This document shows, one piece after another, positions 44,207 through 52,772 of a stretch of 64,000 nucleotides of DNA. Both the position numbers and the translations under genes were made by a program. The stretch lies in the NCBI GenBank assembly GCA_041394945.1, contig JAWKHH010000004.1, positions 1,399,876-1,463,875 of the forward strand, written 5' to 3'. The notes under the pieces are model-generated. The model saw only the letters and a program-made list of their open reading frames with translations, was not told where the DNA came from and did not search any database. The DNA is from Bryobacteraceae bacterium (lineage in GTDB: Bacteria > Acidobacteriota > Terriglobia > Bryobacterales > Bryobacteraceae). The stretch's first letter is position 1. Each line of letters opens with the position of its first letter.

Positions 44207-45435
44207 GCCTCCGCCAGGCAGTCGAACAACAAGTCGATATCAGCCCGCCGCGTGTGAATGTGCGTGGAAATCCGGAATCGCCGGCTTTTCATCACCCACA
44301 CCTTGCGTCGCGCGCAGACCTGGAAAAACTTCGCCGGCTCGACACCGGCCAGATTCACCGATACCAGCGCCCCGTACATCCGATCGTCGTCCGGCGTAAG
44401 CACCTCCAGGTAAGGCAGCCCGGCTGCCCGCTGCCGCACCGCCGCCGCCAACTCGTGCGCCCGCCCGTAGATCCGCCCTGGCCCGATCGCGTTCGCAAAA
44501 CGCACCCCGGCGCGCATCCCCTCAAAAATCGCACGACTATTGGTCCCCACCAGCATGAAGCGCGCCGCGCCCTTCTCCTTGCGCTCCCATCCGCCAGTGA
44601 CGATTGTCGGCCATAGCCGCTCAAGCATCTCAGGCCGGCCCCAAAGGATCCCGCAACCGGCCGGCGCGAACATCCATTTGTGCGGACTCCCGGCGTAGTA
44701 ATCGCACCCGAGGTCGGAAATCCGCGCAGCCACCTGTCCGTTGAGATGCGCCCCATCGACCACGGTGATCACACCCTTGGCGCGAGCCGCGTCGCAGATC
44801 TCACGCACTGGCATCACCAACCCGGTCGTCGTGGTCACGGCGCTGAAGAACAGCACCCGTGTACGCGGGCCGATCCCCGAAACCACCACGTCCGCCACCT
44901 GCCCCGGATCCTTCGCCGGTAGCGGAATTGCCACCTCGCGCACACTCACACCGTGCCGCGCCTGGCGAACCTGCCACCCAGCCTTTCCACTCGGGTGCTC
45001 CTGATCGGTCATCAACACCTCGTCGCCGGCCGAAAGATCCACACCGGCCGCGATCGTGCTCAGCGCTTCGGTGGCGTTGTGCGTGAAGGCCAGTTCGTCC
45101 CTGCCGCACCCGAGGTAAGCCGCCACCTCCTCCCGATGGGCATCGAGCGGCTCGTAGCCCCAACGCGGATACTCGCCCTCGGGCATGTTCATGCTGGCGC
45201 CCGCGGCTAGAAAATCCGCCACCGCCGTCAACACCGGCCGAGGCGCAACACCCAGACTCCCGTTGTTCATGAACGCCCGCCACTTTGGCAGAAGAAACTG
45301 CTCCGCCCGAACACGGTTCCAGTATTTCTCCGGCTCGCGCTCGGCCAGGGCCGCAGCCGGAAGCTTCGGGGCGCCGAACTCCACGGCGCCGGCGGGAATC
45401 GCAAACAGAGAGCCAACAAGCGCTCGTCGATTCAT
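44146..45435 (-). CDS. Tat-exported PLP-dependent class V aminotransferase-like enzyme
   Basis: 429 residues. The N-terminus (MNRRALVGSLFAIPAGAVEFGAP) looks like a Tat signal. The PLP lysine lies in YYAGSPHKWMFAPAGCGILWG (about residue 260), with VVDGAHLNGQ holding the Asp that binds the ring nitrogen. The family includes isopenicillin N epimerase-like and cysteine desulfurase-like enzymes that work on amino acids; the substrate is not known. A PLP enzyme sent out by Tat, already folded, is in keeping with cofactor loading in the cytoplasm. It follows the DUF169 gene by 2 bases. Confidence 0.83.
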   Translation of the reverse strand: MNRRALVGSLFAIPAGAVEFGAPKLPAAALAEREPEKYWNRVRAEQFLLPKWRAFMNNGSLGVAPRPVLTAVADFLAAGASMNMPEGEYPRWGYEPLDAHREEVAAYLGCGRDELAFTHNATEALSTIAAGVDLSAGDEVLMTDQEHPSGKAGWQVRQARHGVSVREVAIPLPAKDPGQVADVVVSGIGPRTRVLFFSAVTTTTGLVMPVREICDAARAKGVITVVDGAHLNGQVAARISDLGCDYYAGSPHKWMFAPAGCGILWGRPEMLERLWPTIVTGGWERKEKGAARFMLVGTNSRAIFEGMRAGVRFANAIGPGRIYGRAHELAAAVRQRAAGLPYLEVLTPDDDRMYGALVSVNLAGVEPAKFFQVCARRKVWVMKSRRFRISTHIHTRRADIDLLFDCLAEAYAGVSARSTRVIQNGPAGD

Positions 45436-45437
45436 AT

Positions 45438-46136
45438 TTAAATCACCTTAAATAAACTCGCTTTTTCAGAATAATAGTCGGACATCGCCGCGTTCGCCTC
45501 TCCAATCACACCAACCTGCTCCGCCACCGCCGGCCACGCCTTGCCGGGCACAACGAAGTACATCTCGCTATCGGGTAGGCCGACGAACGTCCGGTTCCCC
45601 TTGCATCCAAAGGAAAGAACCGCCGACCCGCCCTGCGCCGTCAGAGGCAGCGCCGCGCAACCCGGTCGCCCAAGCGTATTCGTCAGCGCGTTCCCCGCCC
45701 CCGCCCGCAGAGCCGCCTCGTACAGGATCATCGCCTGGCCGGGCGTCGCCGCCACCACCACCACATCCGGAGCGAACGCCGTCTGTTCCACCGGACCGTA
45801 TGCGATGGCCGCCGGACTCGCCGCCAGCACCGGAATCCCGGGGACCTCTTTCATCTCCAGGTACTGATTCGCCACCATGAACCCCACCGTCTGCTCCAGT
45901 TCCCCGGCGCGGTCCGCCGGCAACGGGATCGCGTGCGTGTGCGATCCAACCGCGCAATTGTAGTGGTCCTCGGGCAGCGTGAAGAACGTGCGCCCCTGCA
46001 TCGCGGCGCGCCAGAAAGCGCAGCCGGCCGGCACGACGCCGCCGGACCAACGGTCAAGCCCCGCCGGCACTCCCGGCAAGAACGCGATCGCCACCGGGGG
46101 CGAAGCCAATCCGAGCGATTGCTGAACTGATTTCAT
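45438..46136 (-). CDS. DUF169-family protein
   Basis: 232 residues. DUF169 proteins carry a conserved cysteine region, here VVPAGCAFWRAAMQGRTFFTLPEDHYNCAVGSHTH and a later GRPGCAALPLT; they are often near redox or methanogenesis genes but have no firm function. It overlaps nothing and is followed by the PLP enzyme 2 bases later. Its ATG at 46136 is 14 bases from the divergent kinase start. Confidence 0.8.
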   Translation of the reverse strand: MKSVQQSLGLASPPVAIAFLPGVPAGLDRWSGGVVPAGCAFWRAAMQGRTFFTLPEDHYNCAVGSHTHAIPLPADRAGELEQTVGFMVANQYLEMKEVPGIPVLAASPAAIAYGPVEQTAFAPDVVVVAATPGQAMILYEAALRAGAGNALTNTLGRPGCAALPLTAQGGSAVLSFGCKGNRTFVGLPDSEMYFVVPGKAWPAVAEQVGVIGEANAAMSDYYSEKASLFKVI

Positions 46137-46150
46137 GCTCTGATGGTACC

Positions 46151-47092
46151 TTGCGCGTTGTGGTCATTGCCGACGACCTCACCGGCGCCTGCGATGCCGG
46201 CGTCGCCTTCGCGCCCAACACCGCCGTAGTGTTGAAGGAGCCCCATCCGGCCACCGAAACCATCGTGTACACCACCGATTCCCGCGCCGACTCACCAGAA
46301 GCCGCTGCGGGAAAAATCGCGGCGCTCGTTCGGCGCCTGCCGGACCATACACTGCTCTTCAAGAAGGTCGACTCCGTCCTCCGGGGCAATATCCGTGCCG
46401 AATTGGACGCCCTCGCCGCCGCCGGACTCCGAACCGCCATCGCCTGCACCGCCTTCCCCGATCAGCAGCGCTACGTCCGCCGAGGGGTCGCCTTCCCGCC
46501 AGGCCGGCCGCTCGCAGATGTGGTCCCGCCCTGGGTCGAAATCGCCGACGCCGGAACCGACGCCGACCTCGACCGAATCGCCACAACCGTGCTCGACAGG
46601 TCGCCCACGCCAGTAGCCATCGGTTCGGCGGGACTGGCCCGCGCCGTCGCGCGGCGGTTGGGCATCGCGCCTGTCTTACCAGAACCACCACCCGGCGGCG
46701 TGGCGGTGATCGTCATCGGCTCCACTCACCAGGCTACGCGCGCTCAGGTCAACCATCTCCAGGTGCACCCGGACACGCGATTCCTCCTCCACGAAATCGC
46801 GATGCCCAACCCGTCGCCGTCGCAGATCGAAAGGATCCGGCGCGATCTCGTCGCTCAGCGCAATGGGGGGCTCATCGTCTCCGGCGGCGACACGGCCCGG
46901 CTCCTCCTGGACATCCTGGACGCTGGATGCTTGCGCCTGCTCGGCGAGTTCGCACCCGGCATTCCAGTCGGGCGTATCGAGGGCGGACCAGCCGCGGGAC
47001 TCACCGTCATCACCAAGTCCGGAGGTTTCGGCTCCGAGGACGCCCTCAGTTGCGCGGCAGACTTTCTCTGCAATCAAAATCGAAAGACATGA
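46151..47092 (+). CDS. Four-carbon acid sugar kinase (OtnK/DUF1537 family)
   Basis: 313 residues starting at TTG 46151, a rare start. There is no alternative because the N-terminal motif VIADDLTGACDAGV must be complete. The family phosphorylates erythronate, threonate or related acids. Other marks are FKKVDSVLRGNIRAELDAL and a C-terminal ATP-binding part with SGGDTARLLL and KSGGFGSEDAL. It overlaps pdxA by 4 bases (ATGA), the pairing known for four-carbon sugar-acid catabolism. The protein is shorter than the usual 400 or so residues. Confidence 0.85.
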   Translation: MRVVVIADDLTGACDAGVAFAPNTAVVLKEPHPATETIVYTTDSRADSPEAAAGKIAALVRRLPDHTLLFKKVDSVLRGNIRAELDALAAAGLRTAIACTAFPDQQRYVRRGVAFPPGRPLADVVPPWVEIADAGTDADLDRIATTVLDRSPTPVAIGSAGLARAVARRLGIAPVLPEPPPGGVAVIVIGSTHQATRAQVNHLQVHPDTRFLLHEIAMPNPSPSQIERIRRDLVAQRNGGLIVSGGDTARLLLDILDAGCLRLLGEFAPGIPVGRIEGGPAAGLTVITKSGGFGSEDALSCAADFLCNQNRKT

Positions 47093-48066
47093 CCGCAATT
47101 CCCAAAATCGCAGTCACGCTCGGCGATCCCGCCGGCGTCGGGCCGGAGGTGGTCCTCAAGGCGCTCGCAGACCCGGAGATCGCCGCAATGGCCGAATGGA
47201 TCGTCGTTGGCGACCGGCCCGTCGTCGATCACGCCACGAAGATCACGGGCGTCCCATTGCAAGCCGCACTCGCCGAACAGGGCTTCATCGCGGCAGCCGG
47301 CCAATTCCAGCCCGGCGCTTTGTCGGCCGCCGCCGGAATGGCCGGCCTCATCTATGTCAAGGCAGCCACCCAAATGTGCCTGGCGGGTGCGGCGGACGCG
47401 ATGTGCACCGCGCCCCTCAACAAAGAAGCCGTCGCACTGAACGGGATTCACTTCTCAGGCCACACCGAGTACATCGCCGAGCTGTGCGGCAATGCGGACT
47501 CCCGCATGCTACTGGTCTCAGAACGCCTCCGCGTTGTCCACGTCTCCACCCATATCGCACTCAGCGAAGCCTGCCGGCTCGATCGCGCTCGCATCGTCCG
47601 GACCATCGAGTTGGGCGCGGAAGTCATGCCCTGGATCGGCTACCCCAATCCGCGAATCGCCGTATGCGGCCTCAATCCGCACGCGGGCGAACACGGGCTG
47701 TTCGGCGGCGAAGACGACGCCATCATCGCCCCCGCTATCGCCGAAGCCCGCGCCAACGGTATCGACGCCACCGGGCCCCACGCCGGCGACACCGTGTTCC
47801 TCCGCGCCGTCAAAGGCCACCACGATCTGGTCGTGGCGATGTATCACGACCAGGGCCACATCCCGATGAAGTTGCTCGATTTCGATCGTGGCATCAACGT
47901 TTCGATCGGACTGCCGATCATCCGCACATCGGTGGACCACGGCACTGCGTTCGACATCGCGGGCAAGAACATCGCCGAACCTACGTCCATGAAATGCGCG
48001 CTCGAACTGGCCGCGCGCATGGCCCGCAACCGGAAACAGCGATACAATGTGGCCAACCACCCATGA
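47089..48066 (+). CDS. pdxA: PdxA-family 4-phospho-acid dehydrogenase, probably PdxA2
   Basis: 325 residues from the ATG at 47089. PdxA oxidises and decarboxylates 4-hydroxythreonine-4-phosphate for vitamin B6. Paralogues called PdxA2 act on four-carbon sugar-acid 4-phosphates and are encoded next to DUF1537 kinases, as here. Motifs: TLGDPAGVGPEVVLKAL, TAPLNKEAVALNGIHFSGHTEYIAEL (metal His), NPHAGEHGLFG, HDQGHIPMKLLDFDRGINVSIGLP and TSVDHGTAFDIAGKN. The neighbour suggests the catabolic role. It overlaps the kinase and the next gene by 4 bases each. Confidence 0.9.
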   Translation: MTAIPKIAVTLGDPAGVGPEVVLKALADPEIAAMAEWIVVGDRPVVDHATKITGVPLQAALAEQGFIAAAGQFQPGALSAAAGMAGLIYVKAATQMCLAGAADAMCTAPLNKEAVALNGIHFSGHTEYIAELCGNADSRMLLVSERLRVVHVSTHIALSEACRLDRARIVRTIELGAEVMPWIGYPNPRIAVCGLNPHAGEHGLFGGEDDAIIAPAIAEARANGIDATGPHAGDTVFLRAVKGHHDLVVAMYHDQGHIPMKLLDFDRGINVSIGLPIIRTSVDHGTAFDIAGKNIAEPTSMKCALELAARMARNRKQRYNVANHP

Positions 48067-51000
48067 AATGCATGTCCGTGTGCGTGTTGACGTTACTAGC
48101 GGCGCTATCCGCATCGGGAGCCGTCGAGTTCAACCGCGACATCCGCGCTATCTTCTCCGACAAGTGCTACACGTGCCACGGACCGGATAACAACAACCGC
48201 AAGGCCAACCTGCGCCTGGACCGGGAGGAATCGGCCAAGGGCAGCGACACGGCCTCTAAACGCCCGGCGATCGTGCCCGGCGACCCCGCCGCCAGCGAGC
48301 TCGTCGCCCGCATCACCAGTCCCAACAAGGCCACGCGCATGCCCCCCGCCTACACCGGCGCACAGCCGCTTGCGGAGGCGGAAATCGCGCTGATCCGGCA
48401 ATGGATCGGCGAAGGCGCGAAGTGGCAGAAGCACTGGTCCCTCGAACCGCCACGTCACGAGCCGCCGCCAGTGGCGCGCTCCTCCTGGCCCAAGACGGCG
48501 ATCGATCGCTTCATTCTCGCGCGTATGGAGAAGGAAGGATTGCATCCGCGCCCGGAGGCGGACCGGGCGACCCTCCTCCGCCGGCTCTCCCTCGACCTCA
48601 CCGGCATCCCGCCCACGCCGGCCGAACTCAGCGTCTTCCTCGCCGACAAACGATCGGACGCCTATGAGAAGCAAGTCGACCGGCTGCTCGCCTCCTCGCG
48701 ATACGGCGAGAAGATGGCGATCCGGTGGCTCGACGCCGCCCGCTACGCCGATACGAACGGCTATCAAACCGATGCCGAGCGCTACATGTGGCGCTGGCGG
48801 GACTGGGTGATCGAGAGCTTCAACCGGAACCAGCCGTTCAACCAGTTCGTCATCGAACAGCTCGCCGGCGATTTGCTCCCGAACCCCACGCTCGACCAGA
48901 TCATCGCCACCGGCTTCAACCGCAACCATCGCGGCAACGGCGAAGGCGGCTCGCTGGCCGAAGAGTTCATCGTCGAGTACTGGGTGGATCGGGTGGAGAC
49001 TGCATCCACGGTCTTCATGGGCCTCACCATGGGGTGCGCCCGCTGCCACGATCACAAGTACGACCCGCTCACCCAGCGCGACTTCTACTCGATGGTCAGC
49101 TTCTTTAACAACATCGACGAGATGGGCCGCGTGTTCAAGTACGGCAATTCGCCGCCGATGATCCCCGCCCCGACGCGCGATCAACAGGTCCGGCTGCGCG
49201 AACTCGAGGCGAAGGTGCGGCAGGCGTCGCAGGCCTTCCAGGCGCGGCGGGATGAGGCCGCGAGGGCGCAACGGGCGTGGGAAGCAGCAGTGGCGCCGGG
49301 ATCCCGCTGGCAGCCGCGCGAAGCGCTGCTCGCCAACTATCCACTGGAGCCCGATGCCGGCGGCCTGGATTCGGCGGGCAAGGCGCTAAAGGCCGGATTC
49401 AAGGATGGCGCCGCGTCATACGGCGAAGGCCGCCTCGACAAGGCCGCCACGTTTGATGGGCGCCGCTACGTGGACGCGGGCGCGGTGGGCACGTTCGGCT
49501 ACTACAACGCGTTCACCGTTTCGGCATGGATCTACGCCACCGCACCGGATGGCGCAATCGTCACCAAGGCCAAGGATGTGGAAGAGGAAAGCGGCTGGGG
49601 CCTGTACCTCAAGGATGGCAAGCTCCAGGTGAACCTCGTCCAGCGCTGGCTAGACGACTCACTGCGCGTCGAAACGACGGAGCCCATTCCGCTGAACCAG
49701 TGGCGCCACGTCGCGATGACCTACGATTCCTCGCGCATCGCCAAGGGAGTCACGCTCTACGTAGACGGCAGGGAGGTCGCCAAGCACGTCGTGCTCGACG
49801 AGCTCAACCAGAACTTCCAGACGCGCGAGCCGCTCCGAATCGGCGCAGGGAATGGCAAGCGCTTCCACGGCTCGATCGACGAGGTCCGAATTTACAACGA
49901 GGCGCTGCCGCCCGAGGAAGTGGCGATCCTCGCCGTACCGGAGATCCTGCCCGCGCTCGCCGCAATCGACTCGGCCACGCGAAGTGCCGCGCAAAGCGAG
50001 AAACTCCGCCAGGCCTTCCTCGATCAATATGGGCCGGACGACCTTCGCGCCTCCTGGCACGGCCTTCGCCAAGCGCGCCGCGAACTCGCCGTCTTCTCCG
50101 CCTCTGTCCCAACTGTGATGATCATGCGCGAGATGGAGAAACCGCGCAGAACCTACGTCCTCACGCGCGGCGCCTATGATCGACCGGCGGATGAGGTGTC
50201 GCGCAGCACGCCGGCGGCGCTTCCTCCCATGAGCCCGGATCTGCCGCGGAACCGCCTCGGGCTCGCGCGCTGGCTGACGAGCCCGGAGCACCCGCTTACC
50301 GCGCGCGTCACTGTCAACAGGTTCTGGCAGATGCTCTTCGGCGCCGGACTCGTCCGCACCGTCGAAGACTTCGGCTCGCAAGGTGAGCCGCCTTCCCATC
50401 CCGAACTGCTCGACTGGCTTGCCACCGAGTTCGTCCGCACCGGTTGGGATGTCAAAGGCGTCGTCAAGACGATCGTGATGAGCGCCGCCTACCGCCAGGA
50501 TTCCAACGCGTCGCCGGACCTGCTGCAGAAGGACCCCGAGAACCGGCTGCTCGCGCGCGGACCCCGCTTCCGGCTTCCGGCTGAGATGGTTCGTGATCAG
50601 GCCCTGTCGCTCGCCGGCCTCCTCGTCGAGCGCGTCGGCGGACCTTCCGTGAAGCCCTATCAGCCAGCCGGCCTGTGGGAGGAACTCTCCGGCCAGCACT
50701 ACACGCCGGACCGCGGCGACGGGCTCTATCGCCGATCCCTCTACACCTACTGGAAGCGCTCTTCCCCTCCCCCTGGCATGATGACGTTCGACTCGGCCGG
50801 CCGCGAAGCCTGCACCGTGCGCGAAAATCGCACCAACACCCCGCTCCAGGCGCTGACGCTGATGAACGACGAAACCTATGTCGAGGCGGCGCGCAAGATG
50901 GCCGAGCGGATGATCCACGAAGGCGGCGCATCGCCGGAATCGCGAATCGCCTACGGCTTCCGCCTCGCCACCGCGCGCGCCCCCAAGGCGACCGAATCCA

Positions 51001-51185
51001 CCGTCCTGCTGCGCGGCCTGCACCACTACCTCGATCGCTATTCCACGAATCCCGAAGCAGCGGCGAAGCTGCTCGCCAACGGTGATTCCGACGCCGACAA
51101 GACCATCGCGGCGCCTGAGCTGGCCGCCTACTCGTCGGTGGCGAGCCTGATCCTCAACCTCGACGAAACGATCACGAAGGAGTAA
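48063..51185 (+). CDS. Large exported cytochrome-like protein (PSCyt1-DUF1549-LamG-DUF1553)
   Basis: 1040 residues from the ATG at 48063. The N-terminal signal is followed by a haem site CYTCHG (about residues 35-40) in the PSCyt1 domain, then DUF1549 (about 120-340) with a second site CARCHDHKYDPLT, a short coiled coil (about 375-410), a LamG-like jelly roll (about 425-620: FTVSAWIYATAPDG, LNQWRHVAMTYD) and DUF1553 (about 730-985: RNRLGLARWLTSPEHPLTARVTVNRFWQMLFG). These planctomycete and acidobacterial proteins are exported, probably for polysaccharide binding with electron transfer. It overlaps pdxA by 4 bases and precedes a DUF1501 gene. The open frame extends 1200 bases upstream as an artefact. 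Confidence 0.88.
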   Translation: MKCMSVCVLTLLAALSASGAVEFNRDIRAIFSDKCYTCHGPDNNNRKANLRLDREESAKGSDTASKRPAIVPGDPAASELVARITSPNKATRMPPAYTGAQPLAEAEIALIRQWIGEGAKWQKHWSLEPPRHEPPPVARSSWPKTAIDRFILARMEKEGLHPRPEADRATLLRRLSLDLTGIPPTPAELSVFLADKRSDAYEKQVDRLLASSRYGEKMAIRWLDAARYADTNGYQTDAERYMWRWRDWVIESFNRNQPFNQFVIEQLAGDLLPNPTLDQIIATGFNRNHRGNGEGGSLAEEFIVEYWVDRVETASTVFMGLTMGCARCHDHKYDPLTQRDFYSMVSFFNNIDEMGRVFKYGNSPPMIPAPTRDQQVRLRELEAKVRQASQAFQARRDEAARAQRAWEAAVAPGSRWQPREALLANYPLEPDAGGLDSAGKALKAGFKDGAASYGEGRLDKAATFDGRRYVDAGAVGTFGYYNAFTVSAWIYATAPDGAIVTKAKDVEEESGWGLYLKDGKLQVNLVQRWLDDSLRVETTEPIPLNQWRHVAMTYDSSRIAKGVTLYVDGREVAKHVVLDELNQNFQTREPLRIGAGNGKRFHGSIDEVRIYNEALPPEEVAILAVPEILPALAAIDSATRSAAQSEKLRQAFLDQYGPDDLRASWHGLRQARRELAVFSASVPTVMIMREMEKPRRTYVLTRGAYDRPADEVSRSTPAALPPMSPDLPRNRLGLARWLTSPEHPLTARVTVNRFWQMLFGAGLVRTVEDFGSQGEPPSHPELLDWLATEFVRTGWDVKGVVKTIVMSAAYRQDSNASPDLLQKDPENRLLARGPRFRLPAEMVRDQALSLAGLLVERVGGPSVKPYQPAGLWEELSGQHYTPDRGDGLYRRSLYTYWKRSSPPPGMMTFDSAGREACTVRENRTNTPLQALTLMNDETYVEAARKMAERMIHEGGASPESRIAYGFRLATARAPKATESTVLLRGLHHYLDRYSTNPEAAAKLLANGDSDADKTIAAPELAAYSSVASLILNLDETITKE

Positions 51186-51189
51186 ACCG

Positions 51190-52602
51190 ATGCCGGACGC
51201 AATCACCAGGCGCTACTTCTTCTCCCGAACCGCGACCGGACTCGGCGTTCCGGCGCTTGCCTCCCTCCTGAACGCCGACAATACCTCGGCTCCCGCCATC
51301 CCACACTTCGCGCCCAAAGCCAAGCGCGTGATCTACCTGTTCATGTCCGGCGGCCCTTCGCAGCTCGACATGTTCGACTACAAGCCGGAGTTGGCCAAGC
51401 GGTTCAGTTCGGACCTGCCCGATTCGGTGCGCCGAGGCCAGAGGCTCACCGGCATGACCGCCACGCAGACCAAGTTCCCCGTCGCGCCGAGCATCTATCA
51501 GTTTGCCCAGCAAGGCCAGTCCGGCGTATGGATGAGCGAGCTGATCCCCAACCTCGCCAAGATTGCCGACAAGCTGTGCGTCATCCGCTCGATGCATACC
51601 GACGCGATTAATCACGATCCCGCCATCACATTTTTCCAAACTGGATTCCAGATCGCAGGCCGCCCGTCGATCGGGTCGTGGCTTTCCTACGGGCTGGGTT
51701 CCGAGAACAAAGACCTGCCGGCCTTCGTCGTGCTCGTCTCCCAAGGCACCGGCAAGCCGGGCGGCCAGCCGCTGTACGACCGGCTCTGGGGCTCCGGGTT
51801 CTTGCCCACCCGCTATCAGGGCGTGAAGTTCCGCTCCTCGGGCGACCCGGTGCTCCACATCCGCAACCCCGAGGGCTTTGCCGGCGACGATCGCCGCCGC
51901 TTCATCGACGATCTCGCCGAACTCAACAAGATGAAGTACGAAGAATCGAACGACCCCGAGATCAACACCCGCATCGCGCAGTACGAAATGGCGTACCGCA
52001 TGCAGACCTCGGTGCCCGAACTCGCCGACGTTTCCAAGGAGCCGGAACACGTCTTCGATCTCTACGGATCCGAGTCCAAGCGTCCCGGTTCATTCGCCGC
52101 CAACTGCCTGCTCGCCCGCCGGCTTTCCGAGCGCGGTGTCCGCTTCGTCCAGTTGTTCCTCCGCGGCTGGGATCAGCACAACACCCTTCCCAAGGAACTC
52201 CCCGGCCAGTGCCGCGACATCGACCGCGCCTGCTACGGTCTCGTCACCGACCTCGCCGAGCGCGGCCTGCTCGACGAGACGCTCGTCGTCTGGGGCGGCG
52301 AGTTCGGACGCACCGTCTACTGCCAGGGCAAGCTGACCCAGGACGACTACGGCCGCGATCATCACCCGCGCTGCTTCACGATGTGGATGGCGGGCGGAGG
52401 CGTGAAGCCGGGCCTCGTTTATGGTGAAACTGACGATTACTCCTACAACATCGTCAAGGACCCCGTCGATGTGCATGATCTGCACGCGACAGTCCTGCAC
52501 TGCCTCGGCATCGATCACACCCGCCTGACGTTCAAATACCAGGGCCGGCACTTCCGCCTCACCGACGTGCACGGCAACGTCGTCAAGGCCCTGCTCGCCT
52601 GA
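51190..52602 (+). CDS. Tat-exported DUF1501 protein
   Basis: 470 residues. The N-terminus (MPDAITRRYFFSRTATGLGVPALA) is a Tat signal with twin arginine. The DUF1501 domain, related to the sulfatase/alkaline-phosphatase fold, covers most of the rest (FMSGGPSQLDMFDYKPEL, HTDAINHDPAI, QLFLRGWDQHN, LVVWGGEFGRTVYCQG, GRDHHPRCFTMWMAGGGVKPGL). The usual partner is the DUF1549/DUF1553 cytochrome, present 4 bases upstream. The substrate is not established. DUF1501 proteins are widespread in planctomycetes and Acidobacteria. Confidence 0.9.
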   Translation: MPDAITRRYFFSRTATGLGVPALASLLNADNTSAPAIPHFAPKAKRVIYLFMSGGPSQLDMFDYKPELAKRFSSDLPDSVRRGQRLTGMTATQTKFPVAPSIYQFAQQGQSGVWMSELIPNLAKIADKLCVIRSMHTDAINHDPAITFFQTGFQIAGRPSIGSWLSYGLGSENKDLPAFVVLVSQGTGKPGGQPLYDRLWGSGFLPTRYQGVKFRSSGDPVLHIRNPEGFAGDDRRRFIDDLAELNKMKYEESNDPEINTRIAQYEMAYRMQTSVPELADVSKEPEHVFDLYGSESKRPGSFAANCLLARRLSERGVRFVQLFLRGWDQHNTLPKELPGQCRDIDRACYGLVTDLAERGLLDETLVVWGGEFGRTVYCQGKLTQDDYGRDHHPRCFTMWMAGGGVKPGLVYGETDDYSYNIVKDPVDVHDLHATVLHCLGIDHTRLTFKYQGRHFRLTDVHGNVVKALLA

Positions 52603-52714
52603 TCGCTGACCGCGCCGCGCGCGCGGACGTCCCCGTGCCGCGGAGCCGTCCGGACTCTCAGAAAAAATCTTAGATACCCCTAAGGTTTATCCCTGACTCT
52701 TCCGATCCATTGTC

Positions 52715-52757
52715 AGGCGAGAAAAAGGCTCGCCTAAGGCAACTCCTTCTTAGAGGC
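52715..52757 (+). other. Possible structured leader before the amidase gene
   Basis: AGGCGAG (52715-52721) pairs perfectly with CTCGCCT (52729-52735) around an A-rich loop. An overlapping second pairing, bulged, joins GCCTAAGG with CCTTCTTAGAGGC (to 52757). The region is AT-richer than the genes around it and ends 15 bases before the ATG at 52773. If translation starts at TTG 52710 these would be codons, not leader. I cannot match it to a known riboswitch. Confidence 0.35.
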
Positions 52758-52772
52758 GATACGGAAGCACCG

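Noticed and set aside
46863..48062. 400-codon N-terminal extension of the PSCyt protein
   Set aside because: It overlaps the kinase and pdxA out of frame, and the signal peptide at 48063 makes the true start clear.
49659..51206. 515-residue frame antisense to the PSCyt gene
   Set aside because: Same GC artefact; no ribosome-binding site or family match.
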